From positions 1 through 32,922 of the forward strand of contig CAZMGF010000025.1 in the NCBI GenBank assembly GCA_964565765.1: a stretch of DNA of 32,922 bases, written 5' to 3'. The translations under genes were made by a program, and so were the position numbers. The DNA comes from Bog-1181 sp964565765. Its GTDB lineage: Bacteria; Oederibacteriota; PGYV01; Palsa-1178. Positions within the stretch are counted from its first letter, which is position 1. The number at the start of each line of letters is the position of its first letter. Of the stretch, positions 1 through 8,278 are shown one piece after another. Under the pieces are notes generated by a model. It was not told where the DNA came from. It made no database searches and worked only from the letters and a program-made list of their open reading frames with translations.

Positions 1-30
1 AATAATCATTGCTGCTAATAGTTTTTTCAT
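1..30 (-). CDS. N-terminus of an exported protein (cut by window edge)
   Basis: Only the first ten codons are inside the window, on the minus strand, reading MKKLLAAMII. Two lysines followed by a hydrophobic run are typical of the start of a signal peptide. An AAAGGGG ribosome binding site lies just upstream of the ATG, and a good promoter lies a further 25-60 bases upstream, so this looks like a real gene start. Nothing can be said about its function. Confidence 0.6.
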   Translation of the reverse strand, partial: MKKLLAAMII

Positions 31-61
31 TGTGACCCCTTTCTTATTTCCTCGCAAATAC

Positions 62-91
62 ATTATACATCCCTTATAAGCCATATGTCAA
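62..91 (-). promoter_or_regulatory. Promoter for the truncated left-edge gene
   Basis: On the minus strand TTGACA (86-91) is followed by an 18-bp spacer and TATAAT (62-67). Transcription would begin near position 55, giving a leader of about 25 nt before the ATG at 28-30. Confidence 0.6.
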
Positions 92-115
92 ATTATAATG
101 GGGAAAGGGGGATAA

Positions 116-138
116 TGCAAAATAGAAATGTTTTTGCA
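116..138. terminator. Weak AT-rich stem-loop downstream of the ATPase gene
   Basis: TGCAAAA (116-122) and TTTTGCA (132-138) can pair around a 9-nt loop just after the stop codon of the minus-strand ATPase gene. The stem is short and AT-rich, and no long T-run follows, so terminator function is uncertain. Confidence 0.25.
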
Positions 139-143
139 CTATA

Positions 144-1403
144 CTATTTTGATGCGAATTGCGGGATTAGCGCGGCGTAATAGTGCGGTACAAAGAGTAT
201 CTTCCTTCCGTCATGTGAACTCTGCCCATAATACTCCGTATTTAATACAATTCCTGTTTTGCATTCCGGATATAAATCCATGAACCTTATCATACCCTGC
301 GGAATTTCTCCCGGTATTATTTTTGACTTTACTTCAACAGGCATCGGCACCCTGTCAGTGACAATAACAAAATCCACTTCTTCTTTTTGCCTTGTACGCC
401 AGTAGTATATTTCCTGAGCAATCCGGAGGTTCTTCTGCATTTCCAGGAAGACAAAGGATTCATATATTGCGCCCTTGTCGGGCCTGTCTTCACATTTTCT
501 GAAATCATTTAAAATGGCGTTCCTTATGCCGTGGTCAAAAAGGTATGTTTTATTTGCCTGTTTAAGCTCCCTTCCCCGGTTTGTGGAAAAAGGTTTCAGC
601 GAATAAAGCAGGAACATCTGGTTTAATATAGTTATATCTTTTCTTACCTGTCTCAGGGAATAATTCAGGCTGCCCGAAATTGCGTTCTCGCTTAGTATCC
701 CCGAATCCTGCGCGGCGAGGACGGATAAAAGCCTGTTGAACGAAATTACATCCTCATCCCTTAAAAGCGCTTTAATGTCTTTTTGAATATATGTGGCGAC
801 AAGGTCCAGTAATAACCTTTTTTTATCCTCCTCTGTTTTTTCATGGACCAGTCCGGGCATACCGCCGTAAATAAGGAATTTTTCCAGGTGGTTTTGAAGG
901 ATTTTATGTATCGCCGGGTCCGTAGCCCGGTCAATTGATCCGGGCAGCGGTTCTTTATTTGTTACTGACGGAAGCCATTCTTTAAATGAAAGAGGAAAAA
1001 CCCTGTTTAATATCCGCCTTCCCGCCAGGCTTTCTTTCATGTGTTTGTGCATTTCGAGGGCTGATGAACCTGAGGCAAATATCTTTATTTTGGGACATCC
1101 GTCATAAACCGCCTTGAAGAACCTGGTCGCGTTTGGAAGGTAGTGAAATTCATCTATCATAATTATTTTTGTCCCGGAACAGACAGTTTCCAGAACCTTT
1201 TGCGGATCGCCGCCAAATAACGAAAGGTCGTGCGGCATTTCCAGGTTATAATAAGTACATTCCCGCTTTTCCCGCCTGCAAAAGGAAAATAGCTCTTTTA
1301 AAAGGGTTGTTTTGCCGACCTGCCTGGGCCCGGTTATTATTGAAACTTCCCTCCGTTTTATACCATCTGTTATGCCTTTGTATGCGTCTCGTTTAAGGCT
1401 CAT
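144..1403 (-). CDS. AAA ATPase with DUF4143 C-terminal region
   Basis: This 419-residue protein belongs to the AAA_14 plus DUF4143 family, abundant in bacteria and archaea but functionally poorly understood. The ATPase core is complete: Walker A GPRQVGKTT at 25-33, Walker B IIMIDEFHYLP at 80-90 and a sensor-like SGSSA at 111-115. Residues about 215-275 look like a winged-helix region. The C-terminal part has the pattern YWRTR, then EEVDFVIV near 341-348 and VEVKSK near 356-361, with an upstream Glu near 315. This resembles a PD-(D/E)XK nuclease-like fold, as DUF4143 is usually described. The gene stands alone, with no canonical Shine-Dalgarno sequence. A perfect palindrome carrying promoter-like boxes lies one base upstream of the ATG, so the mRNA may be leaderless or nearly so. 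The family is certain enough; the biological role (DNA-related, defensive or selfish) is not known. Confidence 0.9.
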   Translation of the reverse strand: MSLKRDAYKGITDGIKRREVSIITGPRQVGKTTLLKELFSFCRREKRECTYYNLEMPHDLSLFGGDPQKVLETVCSGTKIIMIDEFHYLPNATRFFKAVYDGCPKIKIFASGSSALEMHKHMKESLAGRRILNRVFPLSFKEWLPSVTNKEPLPGSIDRATDPAIHKILQNHLEKFLIYGGMPGLVHEKTEEDKKRLLLDLVATYIQKDIKALLRDEDVISFNRLLSVLAAQDSGILSENAISGSLNYSLRQVRKDITILNQMFLLYSLKPFSTNRGRELKQANKTYLFDHGIRNAILNDFRKCEDRPDKGAIYESFVFLEMQKNLRIAQEIYYWRTRQKEEVDFVIVTDRVPMPVEVKSKIIPGEIPQGMIRFMDLYPECKTGIVLNTEYYGQSSHDGRKILFVPHYYAALIPQFASK

Positions 1404-1404
1404 A

Positions 1405-1438
1405 TTGACAATCTATACGATAACGTATAGATTGTCAA
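1405..1438. promoter_or_regulatory. Perfect 34-bp palindrome with symmetrical promoter boxes
   Basis: The arms TTGACAATCTATACG (1405-1419) and CGTATAGATTGTCAA (1424-1438) are perfect reverse complements around a 4-nt centre, ATAA. Each strand therefore carries TTGACA followed, 15 bp later, by TATAGA, a possible promoter pair with a short spacer. On the minus strand the palindrome ends one base before the ATPase start codon. The plus-strand copy points toward the methyltransferase gene. It could be an operator-promoter bound by a dimer, possibly the ATPase itself. No T-run follows, so a terminator is unlikely. Confidence 0.75.
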
Positions 1439-1574
1439 GTAATAATACGTTGGGGGGACGGGGCGAAAAGATTTTTTAAAACTGGTGTAAAACTGTTTTC
1501 TTATTTATTCTTACCCGGCTTTATTATTTCCCCCTTCTATGTTAAAATCTCTTAAACAACAAAAAGGCGGTAAC

Positions 1575-2285
1575 ATGGAAAAACAGGACGCTCTTGCGCA
1601 TTCGCTTACGGCCCTTGCCGGCCTTGATAATTATAACAAATGGATATATGGCAATATCAGCCCCTTCCTCGGGAACAACCTGCTGGAAATAGGCTGCGGC
1701 ACGGGCAACATAACAGATTATATGATCCGGCCCGGAAGAAAAATAACCGGAATTGATATTTCCGGTGAATTTGCTTCCACTGCCAGAAAAAAATACATTA
1801 ACAACCCGGATGTTTCAATAATAACGGGGGATGCTTTAAACCCGTCCTGCTCCCTTGCCCCCGATTCTTTTGACACCGTGGTTCTTTTGAATGTCCTGGA
1901 ACATATCAAAGAAGACTTTGCCGCCCTGGCCTGCATATATAACATGCTCCTTCCCGGCGGCCGTGCCGTGATACTTGTGCCGGCGATGAATTTCGCCTTC
2001 GGCGGGTTGGATAAGGAACTGGGCCATTTCAAGAGGTATGAAAAAGCTGGCATGAAAGTGCTTTTCAAAGCAGCAGGGTTTATAACGGAAAAACTATTTT
2101 ACATGAACATGCCCGGCGTGCTTGGCTGGGCTGTAAACAGCAGGATTCTTGGCAAGAAATTCATCCCCGAGGGGCAGGCAGGGTTTGTAAATAAATTCCT
2201 CGTTCCAGTCATAAAGCCGCTTGAAAAAATATTCCCGCCGTTATTCGGCCAGTCGCTGATTGCAGTCGCGGTAAAGCCAAAATAG
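1575..2285 (+). CDS. Class I SAM-dependent methyltransferase
   Basis: From the chosen start the protein is 236 residues. The ATG at 1575 is preferred over an in-frame ATG at 1539 because AAGGCGGT lies just upstream of it, while the earlier ATG has no ribosome binding site. Motif I is LEIGCGTGNIT at 37-47, followed by the acidic end of strand two in GIDIS (59-63). A later VVLLNVLEHI matches the motif that follows the SAM pocket in Methyltransf_11/23-type enzymes. Methyl transfer from S-adenosylmethionine is well supported, but the substrate is not visible; such small enzymes act on lipids, quinones, sugars or secondary metabolites. It is a single gene, convergent with the GH9 gene downstream. 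A small G/C hairpin (about 2289-2306) lies in the 41-bp gap but lacks a clear T-run. Confidence 0.9.
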   Translation: MEKQDALAHSLTALAGLDNYNKWIYGNISPFLGNNLLEIGCGTGNITDYMIRPGRKITGIDISGEFASTARKKYINNPDVSIITGDALNPSCSLAPDSFDTVVLLNVLEHIKEDFAALACIYNMLLPGGRAVILVPAMNFAFGGLDKELGHFKRYEKAGMKVLFKAAGFITEKLFYMNMPGVLGWAVNSRILGKKFIPEGQAGFVNKFLVPVIKPLEKIFPPLFGQSLIAVAVKPK

Positions 2286-2326
2286 CACAGCATGGGGTCG
2301 CCCCTGCAGGAACAAAGCAAAACTTT

Positions 2327-5266
2327 TTATGGGTTTGCGCGCACTTCTGCCGCGCAGCCGTAGATTTCTATGCCGTCCAGGTCAAGCTCCACGCTGTCAT
2401 ACGGCTGGCCTTTGGTCTGCCACTGGATATCCGTTACCGCGCTTAACGCTTTATCCTGTTCCACTTTTGTGCCCCAGTATGGTTCCTGGGTAAAATCGGA
2501 AAAATCCATTTCAAAAAGCTTCCAGTCACTGCCTGTTGTAAACTCCGCGCCGAAATGGTTGTCCGACCCGCCGTTCTTAAAGTCCGGATGTTTTGAGACA
2601 AGCTTAACCCTGTAAGTTTTACCGTCTCCTTTGTACCAGAACCTTAAACCTCTGCAGCCGTTGAAGTCAAAACTTTTCTTATCCCTGTCTAGCATTGTGC
2701 CTACGCCGGCGTATCCCCACTGGAATACCGTCGTAACGCTTCCTTTTATGGATACCACCCTGCCGTTGCCCGTCCTGCCGGAAGAATTTTTGCTGAATTT
2801 TTCCGCCGGCGCGGGTTTTATCGTCGAAGTGCCGCCGTCATTGGCGTCATTATACGTGTACCAGGAACCTGAAAGCATATTCAGCGCCCCTTCATTTGAA
2901 AAATCATCAACAACAAGTTTATGGCCCGTCTCTACCGTTGCCGTCGCTGTGGGCGTAAAGCTCGGCGATGCCGTATTTGTCAATGTTGCCGACTGCGTAA
3001 ATGTAGCCGTGGCAAAAACGGTATTGGTGGCTGTAGGCGTGACGCTTGGCGTGGCCGTCGCGGAAACCACGGGGCTTACCGTAAAGGTCGGCGATATGGT
3101 CGGGGTCGGCGGCGTATAATTTATCAAAGTAATATTGTCAATTAAAAAAGAGGCCCTGCATTTTTGCTGCGTAACAAAGACAATCTCCGAAAGCTCTGTC
3201 TGCCCGTATGCTGACATTTCTTCAAGGGGCAGCCTTATTTTTCGCCACTGCGTCAAAGGCTCTATAAAGCCATATTCTCCGGCATCCAGCAGTTTATCAT
3301 AGGAGGCGGACGCATTAATGCCGATGTATACGGCCCCTGCTGTCGCTTTAAGCGCCTTCATGTTGAATTCAATATAGTTATACCCCGCAAGTTTTACCGG
3401 GTTTTTAAGAGTAATCGTAATTTGTTCTTCAGTACCGCCCTTAAATGATATTTCAATGGCTCTTGTCCTGCCGCCGCCTTTTACCTCTTTGACACCTGAA
3501 GCTGCCGTTAAAGAAAGGCTCTCCGCAGTGTAACCGGCGGTATCGCCGTCATATATCAATCCCGCTATTTTCCCTTTTGCCCCATCTTTTGTAGTATCAG
3601 GCGCGGCTGCGTAATCCGGCGCCTTAAAACCTTCGCCGCTGACAAAACCGGCGAGGGCGTATATGAGGGCGCTGTTCCAGTTTATGGCTATCTCATTTGT
3701 GGTAAAACTTGATTTTTCATCCTTCCATGACGTCGCTGACAGCCCGCCGCCCACAAGATATCCCGGCCACGGCGCCACGCCTTCCATTGCCATGGACCTG
3801 CGGTCATGCGTGTGCATGGGCGGGTTAATGCCAAGTCCCGTCACGTAGGACCGGTTGTAATAATTTCTCCCGAATAAATGGGCGATTGCGTCCGAAGCGG
3901 TGTTTATATACACCTTATTTGGCGATATTTTATCTGCCGAAAACAGGACGAGCGCCTGCCTTGCGACCGTGCCATTGGAGCCCCAGTAATAAACACTGCC
4001 CAGCGGCCTTGAATAAGGGTCGCCGGCGGCGGTTGTGGTTATTGAATCCGCGCAGGATATGAGCCCCTGGCGGATGTCCGCTTCGATTGTTTTGTCTTTT
4101 CCCGGCCGCGCTGAAAAAAGATAAGAAAGCATAGCAAGGTTTTTTACGTTGCCCCAGTCCCAGTCCGCGTCTATTTTTACCTTAAATTGCGCCGCAACCT
4201 TTTCAAATTCCTTCAGATACTTTTCTTCGCCTGTCGCGTCCCACATACACGCGTAGGCCCACAGCCTGTCATCGGTATCACTCGTATCGTACCTGCCGGT
4301 TGAAAAAGCCTGCTGGTTTGAGTAATGATTTGATGGATTTGCCTCGAGAAAATCCATTGCCTGCCGGGCCGCGCTGATATACCTTGCCGGGAGCGCCGCG
4401 TCATAAGGCGCAAAATCCACTGCAGCTTCCGACAGTACCGCGGCAAAATCCGCGGTGGCCGCCGTTGAATAATCGGCGAAATACCTGCGCTGGGTATCTT
4501 TGTCCGGCATTACCTCTCCGGAAAAACTCAGGGTGGATATTTTATGATAAACGGAGCCGTTTGAAGACTGCATTTTTAAGAGCCAGTCTGTCTCCCATTC
4601 TATTTCAGAAAGAAAATCCGGCATTGCGCCGCCGGCTCCGGGTATATCAAGGCTTATCTTTTTTATTGCTCCTGCGAATTGTTCCCATGCTTTAAGCATT
4701 ATACCAACGGAAATTCCCGCATTTACAGTATACTTGCCGTAATCTCCGGCATCGTGCCACCCGCCGGTGGCTTCCTGCTTTCCGGAAGAGCCCGTCTCAT
4801 CAAGGTACGCGTCGTCCATATGGCATGCGGGGTGGGAATAAGTGACGCCTTTGTATACGGCGCTCACCGCGCAGCCGCAGCGCCACAGGTACATGCCCCG
4901 CGTCACGGTATAAAAAGCGCCGTCATAAGCGCCGTTGGATATTTTAAAATCAGCCGACCTCCCTGCTCCCGGAACTTCTATATAATATGTCCCGCTTTTT
5001 TCAACAGCGGAAAAATCAAAGGTGTAGAGTTCTTCACCTGTGTCAGGGCTCTTGAAGGGCCCGTTTGCCGGGCCTGAAAAAACAGTTTTTTTATCGGCTG
5101 CGGATACCACATAAACCTTCGAACATTTGGCCGCGATGGTTGCCTGTTTGGAAATCCCGGGGATAAAGCCGAGTGAATTGAGGCGTATTTTATCACTTAT
5201 AACTCCGGCATATAAAAAATTACACAACATTAAAAGAAGCAGAATCAATGATAATCTAATTTTCAT
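2327..5266 (-). CDS. Secreted glycoside hydrolase family 9 with C-terminal binding-like domains
   Basis: This 979-residue exported enzyme probably cleaves beta-1,4-glucan or related polysaccharides outside the cell. Residues 1-20 form a signal peptide ending in LYA. Residues about 25-110 match the Ig-like CelD_N domain that precedes many GH9 catalytic modules. The catalytic module spans about 115-545. It contains the Asp motif HDAGDYGKY (171-179), the His-Arg signature ending NPPMHTHDR (481-489) and the Glu signature around TTNEIAINWNS with the proton-donor Glu at 525. All catalytic elements are present. A beta-rich domain (about 565-716) resembles a carbohydrate-binding module, followed by a Thr/Pro/Ala-rich linker (718-783) and a second beta-rich domain (784-979). 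The gene lies downstream of the SGNH esterase, separated by a strong terminator and with its own extended -10 promoter. Endoglucanase activity is inferred; GH9 also includes xyloglucan-active and exo-acting members. Confidence 0.93.
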   Translation of the reverse strand: MKIRLSLILLLLMLCNFLYAGVISDKIRLNSLGFIPGISKQATIAAKCSKVYVVSAADKKTVFSGPANGPFKSPDTGEELYTFDFSAVEKSGTYYIEVPGAGRSADFKISNGAYDGAFYTVTRGMYLWRCGCAVSAVYKGVTYSHPACHMDDAYLDETGSSGKQEATGGWHDAGDYGKYTVNAGISVGIMLKAWEQFAGAIKKISLDIPGAGGAMPDFLSEIEWETDWLLKMQSSNGSVYHKISTLSFSGEVMPDKDTQRRYFADYSTAATADFAAVLSEAAVDFAPYDAALPARYISAARQAMDFLEANPSNHYSNQQAFSTGRYDTSDTDDRLWAYACMWDATGEEKYLKEFEKVAAQFKVKIDADWDWGNVKNLAMLSYLFSARPGKDKTIEADIRQGLISCADSITTTAAGDPYSRPLGSVYYWGSNGTVARQALVLFSADKISPNKVYINTASDAIAHLFGRNYYNRSYVTGLGINPPMHTHDRRSMAMEGVAPWPGYLVGGGLSATSWKDEKSSFTTNEIAINWNSALIYALAGFVSGEGFKAPDYAAAPDTTKDGAKGKIAGLIYDGDTAGYTAESLSLTAASGVKEVKGGGRTRAIEISFKGGTEEQITITLKNPVKLAGYNYIEFNMKALKATAGAVYIGINASASYDKLLDAGEYGFIEPLTQWRKIRLPLEEMSAYGQTELSEIVFVTQQKCRASFLIDNITLINYTPPTPTISPTFTVSPVVSATATPSVTPTATNTVFATATFTQSATLTNTASPSFTPTATATVETGHKLVVDDFSNEGALNMLSGSWYTYNDANDGGTSTIKPAPAEKFSKNSSGRTGNGRVVSIKGSVTTVFQWGYAGVGTMLDRDKKSFDFNGCRGLRFWYKGDGKTYRVKLVSKHPDFKNGGSDNHFGAEFTTGSDWKLFEMDFSDFTQEPYWGTKVEQDKALSAVTDIQWQTKGQPYDSVELDLDGIEIYGCAAEVRANP

Positions 5267-5303
5267 TTTTCACCGGTTTTGTTTTGGATTTTAAAACGGA
5301 AGT

Positions 5304-5312
5304 ATTATATCA
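5304..5312 (-). promoter_or_regulatory. Extended -10 promoter for the GH9 gene
   Basis: On the minus strand TGATATAAT gives an extended -10 (TG, one base, TATAAT) with no good -35 box. Transcription would start near 5297, about 31 nt before the start codon. It sits just downstream of the terminator of the preceding gene, consistent with independent expression. Confidence 0.5.
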
Positions 5313-5326
5313 CAACGTAACAAGCA

Positions 5327-5354
5327 AAAAGGCCGCCTTTTCAGGCGGCCTTTT
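5327..5354 (-). terminator. Rho-independent terminator after the SGNH esterase gene
   Basis: AAAAGGCCGCC (5327-5337) pairs perfectly with GGCGGCCTTTT (5344-5354) around a 6-nt loop. On the minus strand the stem is followed by a run of five T. It lies 14 bases past the esterase stop codon. Confidence 0.88.
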
Positions 5355-5368
5355 CACTTAAGGTATAC

Positions 5369-7123
5369 TTACCAGCCCATTATTGTCTTTATCTGCTGGG
5401 AGAGCTGGTTTGCCACTATTGTATCTCCGGCGATTGTCGGATGCGTGGTGCCATCCTCATAATACCCGGAAGTAAGCAGCGGTGTGCCATATGAGGAATT
5501 GACCTGAAGATAATGAACCCTCGGATCCGCCATAGCAGCGACCACTTGTGATATATATGTCTGCCCCGGTACCGAACCCGTTCCGGCGCCGTCATATTGC
5601 ATGACCCACTGAGGTATGGGTTCCATACATAATATCTGGGCCGAAGGGTATTGCGCCTCAATGTAAGTAATCAGGTTGAGATACGCCGCCTCAAATGCCG
5701 TTGTTGTAGTTGAACCCGGCGAAGTCGTATCCCACTGGCTGTTCGTGTCGTTCGTGCCGAGGGCTATTACCACAGCGTCGGGCTGCCAGTTTGAAAAATT
5801 CCACGCAGGCGTTGAAAAATTATAAAGCGTCTCTTTGTAATAATCAAGGGCGTGCAGCTGATTCGGCGGATAGGTTTCATTCCAGTTATGATATACTCCG
5901 AGCCCGCCCCTTGCTATAACGCTGTATTCGGCGCTCAACAACCTTGCCGTCTGAGGCCCGAAAGCCATATAGCCGTTCTCATTTGCCGTCAGGCTCCCCG
6001 GATTTTTCCCTGCCGCTGCTTCATCAGCTGTTCCCACTGATATGGAGTCGCCTATAAACTCCAGCCTTCTTGAGGGCTTCGGGTTTGGCGCCACAAGAGT
6101 GGCCGGCGTGCCGTCAGCCGCTGTAAATCCCCAAAAATTTGTTATATCCCCGGTATTCCCGCCGGCGACATCCCCGCCGACCAGATTGCAGTCTGTCTGG
6201 CGCGCCAGAGTTATTGTATGGGTAGTGTTTGCAAGCCCCGTAGCAAGGGAATAGGCCGTGGAAGTATTTGCGTAAAACTGTACCGGAGTTCCTCCATCAA
6301 TAATATACTGATACCTGTTCTGGTAAGCTGAGTCCTCCATTTTGATGCCTATTGAAGTGCCGCTAAACTTCGCGCTTATGTAAACAGCCCCCCAATCAGC
6401 CCTGTAGTTTGTCGGGTCAGAAGTATCCCACCTGCCTGAGTACTGAATGTACGGGTCGCTTGGATAACCGCTGTTTGGTGTCGGCGTTATTGTAGGAGGT
6501 GGGTTTGATGTTGGCGTTGCGACCGGCGGGGCTGTAATTAAATCAACGCTGTCAAGATATATAGTCCCCTTCCACGTTGAGTTGCTGTATCCGCCTATCT
6601 GAACGCCTACCGCTTTAACATTGGCCTGGTTTGTAACTCCTGTAGCTGTATATGAAGGATTGTTCGGGTCGAACATCAGCTTGTTCCATGCTCCTTTTAT
6701 AAAATTGGTCCAGCTGTTCTGCCAGACGTATCCCGTGCCTGAAGTAATGAAAATTCCACCGCCGCCTGTGGGAAAATCAGCTGGTATCCAGAGCCTGGCG
6801 ACAATCAGCTTTCCGACAACACTTGTAAAAAGCGGCGTATTGCACTGCACATTGCCGGAATCAGCGGATGAAAGCTGGCATGAGAGCGCGAGTGAATGTA
6901 TGCCCGCATATGCCATGGGAGATGTATTTGTTACCGCTGTAATATCACCGGCAACTGTTCCCCATCCCATAAGAGTCCCATTTTCAAAGGTATACAGGGC
7001 CGTGTCCAGCACTGTGGGCGTGGCCGTCGGCGACGGCGTCGGGCCCGTAGAGGATTTTTTACAGCTGAAGGAAAACGTTATGACCAGAAACATTACGATG
7101 GAAATTATTGGAAGCTTTTTCAT
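5369..7123 (-). CDS. CE2-like SGNH/GDSL esterase lipoprotein
   Basis: From the ATG at 7123, which has a strong AAGGGAGG ribosome binding site, the protein is 584 residues. An upstream in-frame ATG at 7165 lies inside the promoter and is rejected. The N-terminus is a lipoprotein signal with the lipid-bearing Cys at 21, although the box (FSFSC) is not canonical. A Thr/Pro linker is followed by a beta-rich domain (about 40-195) resembling a carbohydrate-binding module and a second linker (about 198-220). Then come a jelly-roll and an SGNH hydrolase domain in the order seen in carbohydrate esterase family 2. The catalytic blocks are complete: GDSIS with Ser360, the Gly block ARGGLG, GTND with Asn458, and DGTTH with Asp557 and His561. 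CE2 enzymes remove acetyl groups from plant polysaccharides, which fits the neighbouring GH9 enzyme. Substrate specificity is inferred. Confidence 0.88.
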   Translation of the reverse strand: MKKLPIISIVMFLVITFSFSCKKSSTGPTPSPTATPTVLDTALYTFENGTLMGWGTVAGDITAVTNTSPMAYAGIHSLALSCQLSSADSGNVQCNTPLFTSVVGKLIVARLWIPADFPTGGGGIFITSGTGYVWQNSWTNFIKGAWNKLMFDPNNPSYTATGVTNQANVKAVGVQIGGYSNSTWKGTIYLDSVDLITAPPVATPTSNPPPTITPTPNSGYPSDPYIQYSGRWDTSDPTNYRADWGAVYISAKFSGTSIGIKMEDSAYQNRYQYIIDGGTPVQFYANTSTAYSLATGLANTTHTITLARQTDCNLVGGDVAGGNTGDITNFWGFTAADGTPATLVAPNPKPSRRLEFIGDSISVGTADEAAAGKNPGSLTANENGYMAFGPQTARLLSAEYSVIARGGLGVYHNWNETYPPNQLHALDYYKETLYNFSTPAWNFSNWQPDAVVIALGTNDTNSQWDTTSPGSTTTTAFEAAYLNLITYIEAQYPSAQILCMEPIPQWVMQYDGAGTGSVPGQTYISQVVAAMADPRVHYLQVNSSYGTPLLTSGYYEDGTTHPTIAGDTIVANQLSQQIKTIMGW

Positions 7124-7163
7124 AAGAACCTCCCTTTTGAAATAAACAGCCTGACTAAAATAC

Positions 7164-7192
7164 ATTCTAATTTACGAAAGCGATTTTGTCAA
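7164..7192 (-). promoter_or_regulatory. Promoter for the SGNH esterase gene
   Basis: On the minus strand TTGACA (7187-7192), a 17-bp spacer and TAGAAT (7164-7169) form a near-consensus promoter. The predicted start of transcription near 7157 gives a leader of about 34 nt. Confidence 0.75.
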
Positions 7193-7293
7193 ATGCAAAA
7201 AAAATCACTTGTTTTGCTTCAAATTAACAATTTTATAACTTGTACTTTTTGGTTTTGAATTTTAACTTTTAAATTTGATATACTCTATTGCTC

Positions 7294-7322
7294 TTGACTT
7301 TTTTGCCAAAATAAAATAATAT
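7294..7322 (+). promoter_or_regulatory. Promoter for the rhodanese-MauE pair
   Basis: TTGACT (7294-7299), a 17-bp spacer and TAATAT (7317-7322) precede the rhodanese start by about 50 bases. It is divergent from the esterase promoter, so the 247-bp gap between the two genes is fully used as regulatory DNA. Confidence 0.75.
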
Positions 7323-7370
7323 AGATTATGGTTGATTACTCAGAAAAACCAAATAAAGAGGTGGTTTTAC

Positions 7371-8276
7371 ATGGCAAAAAAAGCAAAGAAAGCAAAGACA
7401 ACATCAAAAAAGAAATCCGCAGTTTCCAAAAAAAGGGCGGTAAAAGCAGTTGCGGCCCCTGTTGTTGAAAAAGAGGCTCCAAAAAGCAATTCCAATCTAA
7501 TCCGCATCGGTATCATTGCCGCGGTGATTTTCGCGGCGGTCGTAGTATTTGCTATGGTGCTCTCACAGATGCGCACTTCGCAGCTTGATAAACAGTCAGC
7601 AATGCCAACAGCAGTTCCCGCAGCGGCACCGGTAACTCTCACGGCAAACCCGGCATCCATTCAGATAACGGATCCAAATACAAACAAAACAGCAACAATG
7701 AAAATCAATCCGGCTTCCGCGTCCGCCACAAATATCACCCCGGAACAGGCCGCGACAGCGGCCGCAGTTGCGGCACAGGGCGCAAAGGCAGCGGCCCCGC
7801 AGGCGCAGATTGCGCCTGTTGCGTCCCCGACTTCCACAAATATACCGCTCAGGTGCAGGGTATACAGGAAAGATGTTGACTCCAAGGCCACTATTCACAG
7901 AATTGACATTGAAGACGCAAAATATCTTTATGACAGCGGAAGGGCAATATTTGTGGACGCCAGGGGTGCCAATGAATACGCCGAGGCCCACATCAAAGGA
8001 GCCATCAATGTGCCTGTCAACGCAACTCCGGCCGACATAGCCAAGCTTAAGGATCAGCTCACAGGCAAGATAATAGTGACCTACTGCCACGGCATAGGCT
8101 GCCACCTTTCCGATAAGTCGGCTTATCTGCTTTATGACGCGGGCTACAGGAAACTGGCAATATTCTTCGGCGGATGGCCGAAATGGAACCAGAGCAAATA
8201 TCCAATAACCACCAAAGCTCCGGCGGCAGTAACCGGAACGGCGGACGTACAGGCTACGCAGGTACCGGCAAAATAA
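7371..8276 (+). CDS. Membrane-anchored rhodanese-domain protein with Lys-rich N-terminus
   Basis: The start at the ATG at 7371 follows AAAGAGGTGG; a TTG upstream at 7332 has no support. The protein is 301 residues. Residues 1-40 are very rich in Lys and Ala, followed by one membrane helix (about 43-64). A low-complexity Ala/Pro/Thr stretch (about 75-155) leads to a single rhodanese domain (about 165-275). The domain has VDARGANEY (195-203), a conserved approach segment, and an active-site loop YCHGIGCH with Cys239 and a second Cys at 244. Positive charges before the helix imply a cytoplasmic N-terminus and an extracytoplasmic rhodanese domain. Rhodaneses handle persulfide sulfur or act in thiol chemistry. 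The next gene begins two bases after the stop and encodes a MauE-like membrane protein, so the two probably work together. Confidence 0.88.
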   Translation: MAKKAKKAKTTSKKKSAVSKKRAVKAVAAPVVEKEAPKSNSNLIRIGIIAAVIFAAVVVFAMVLSQMRTSQLDKQSAMPTAVPAAAPVTLTANPASIQITDPNTNKTATMKINPASASATNITPEQAATAAAVAAQGAKAAAPQAQIAPVASPTSTNIPLRCRVYRKDVDSKATIHRIDIEDAKYLYDSGRAIFVDARGANEYAEAHIKGAINVPVNATPADIAKLKDQLTGKIIVTYCHGIGCHLSDKSAYLLYDAGYRKLAIFFGGWPKWNQSKYPITTKAPAAVTGTADVQATQVPAK

Positions 8277-8278
8277 AA

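Noticed and set aside
1405..1438. Palindrome as a transcription terminator
   Set aside because: It ends at a start codon on one strand and lacks a T-run on both, while it contains promoter-like boxes.
2631..3119. Plus-strand frame opposite the GH9 linker
   Set aside because: Val-rich antisense of the Thr/Pro linker; no start signal and no recognisable domain.
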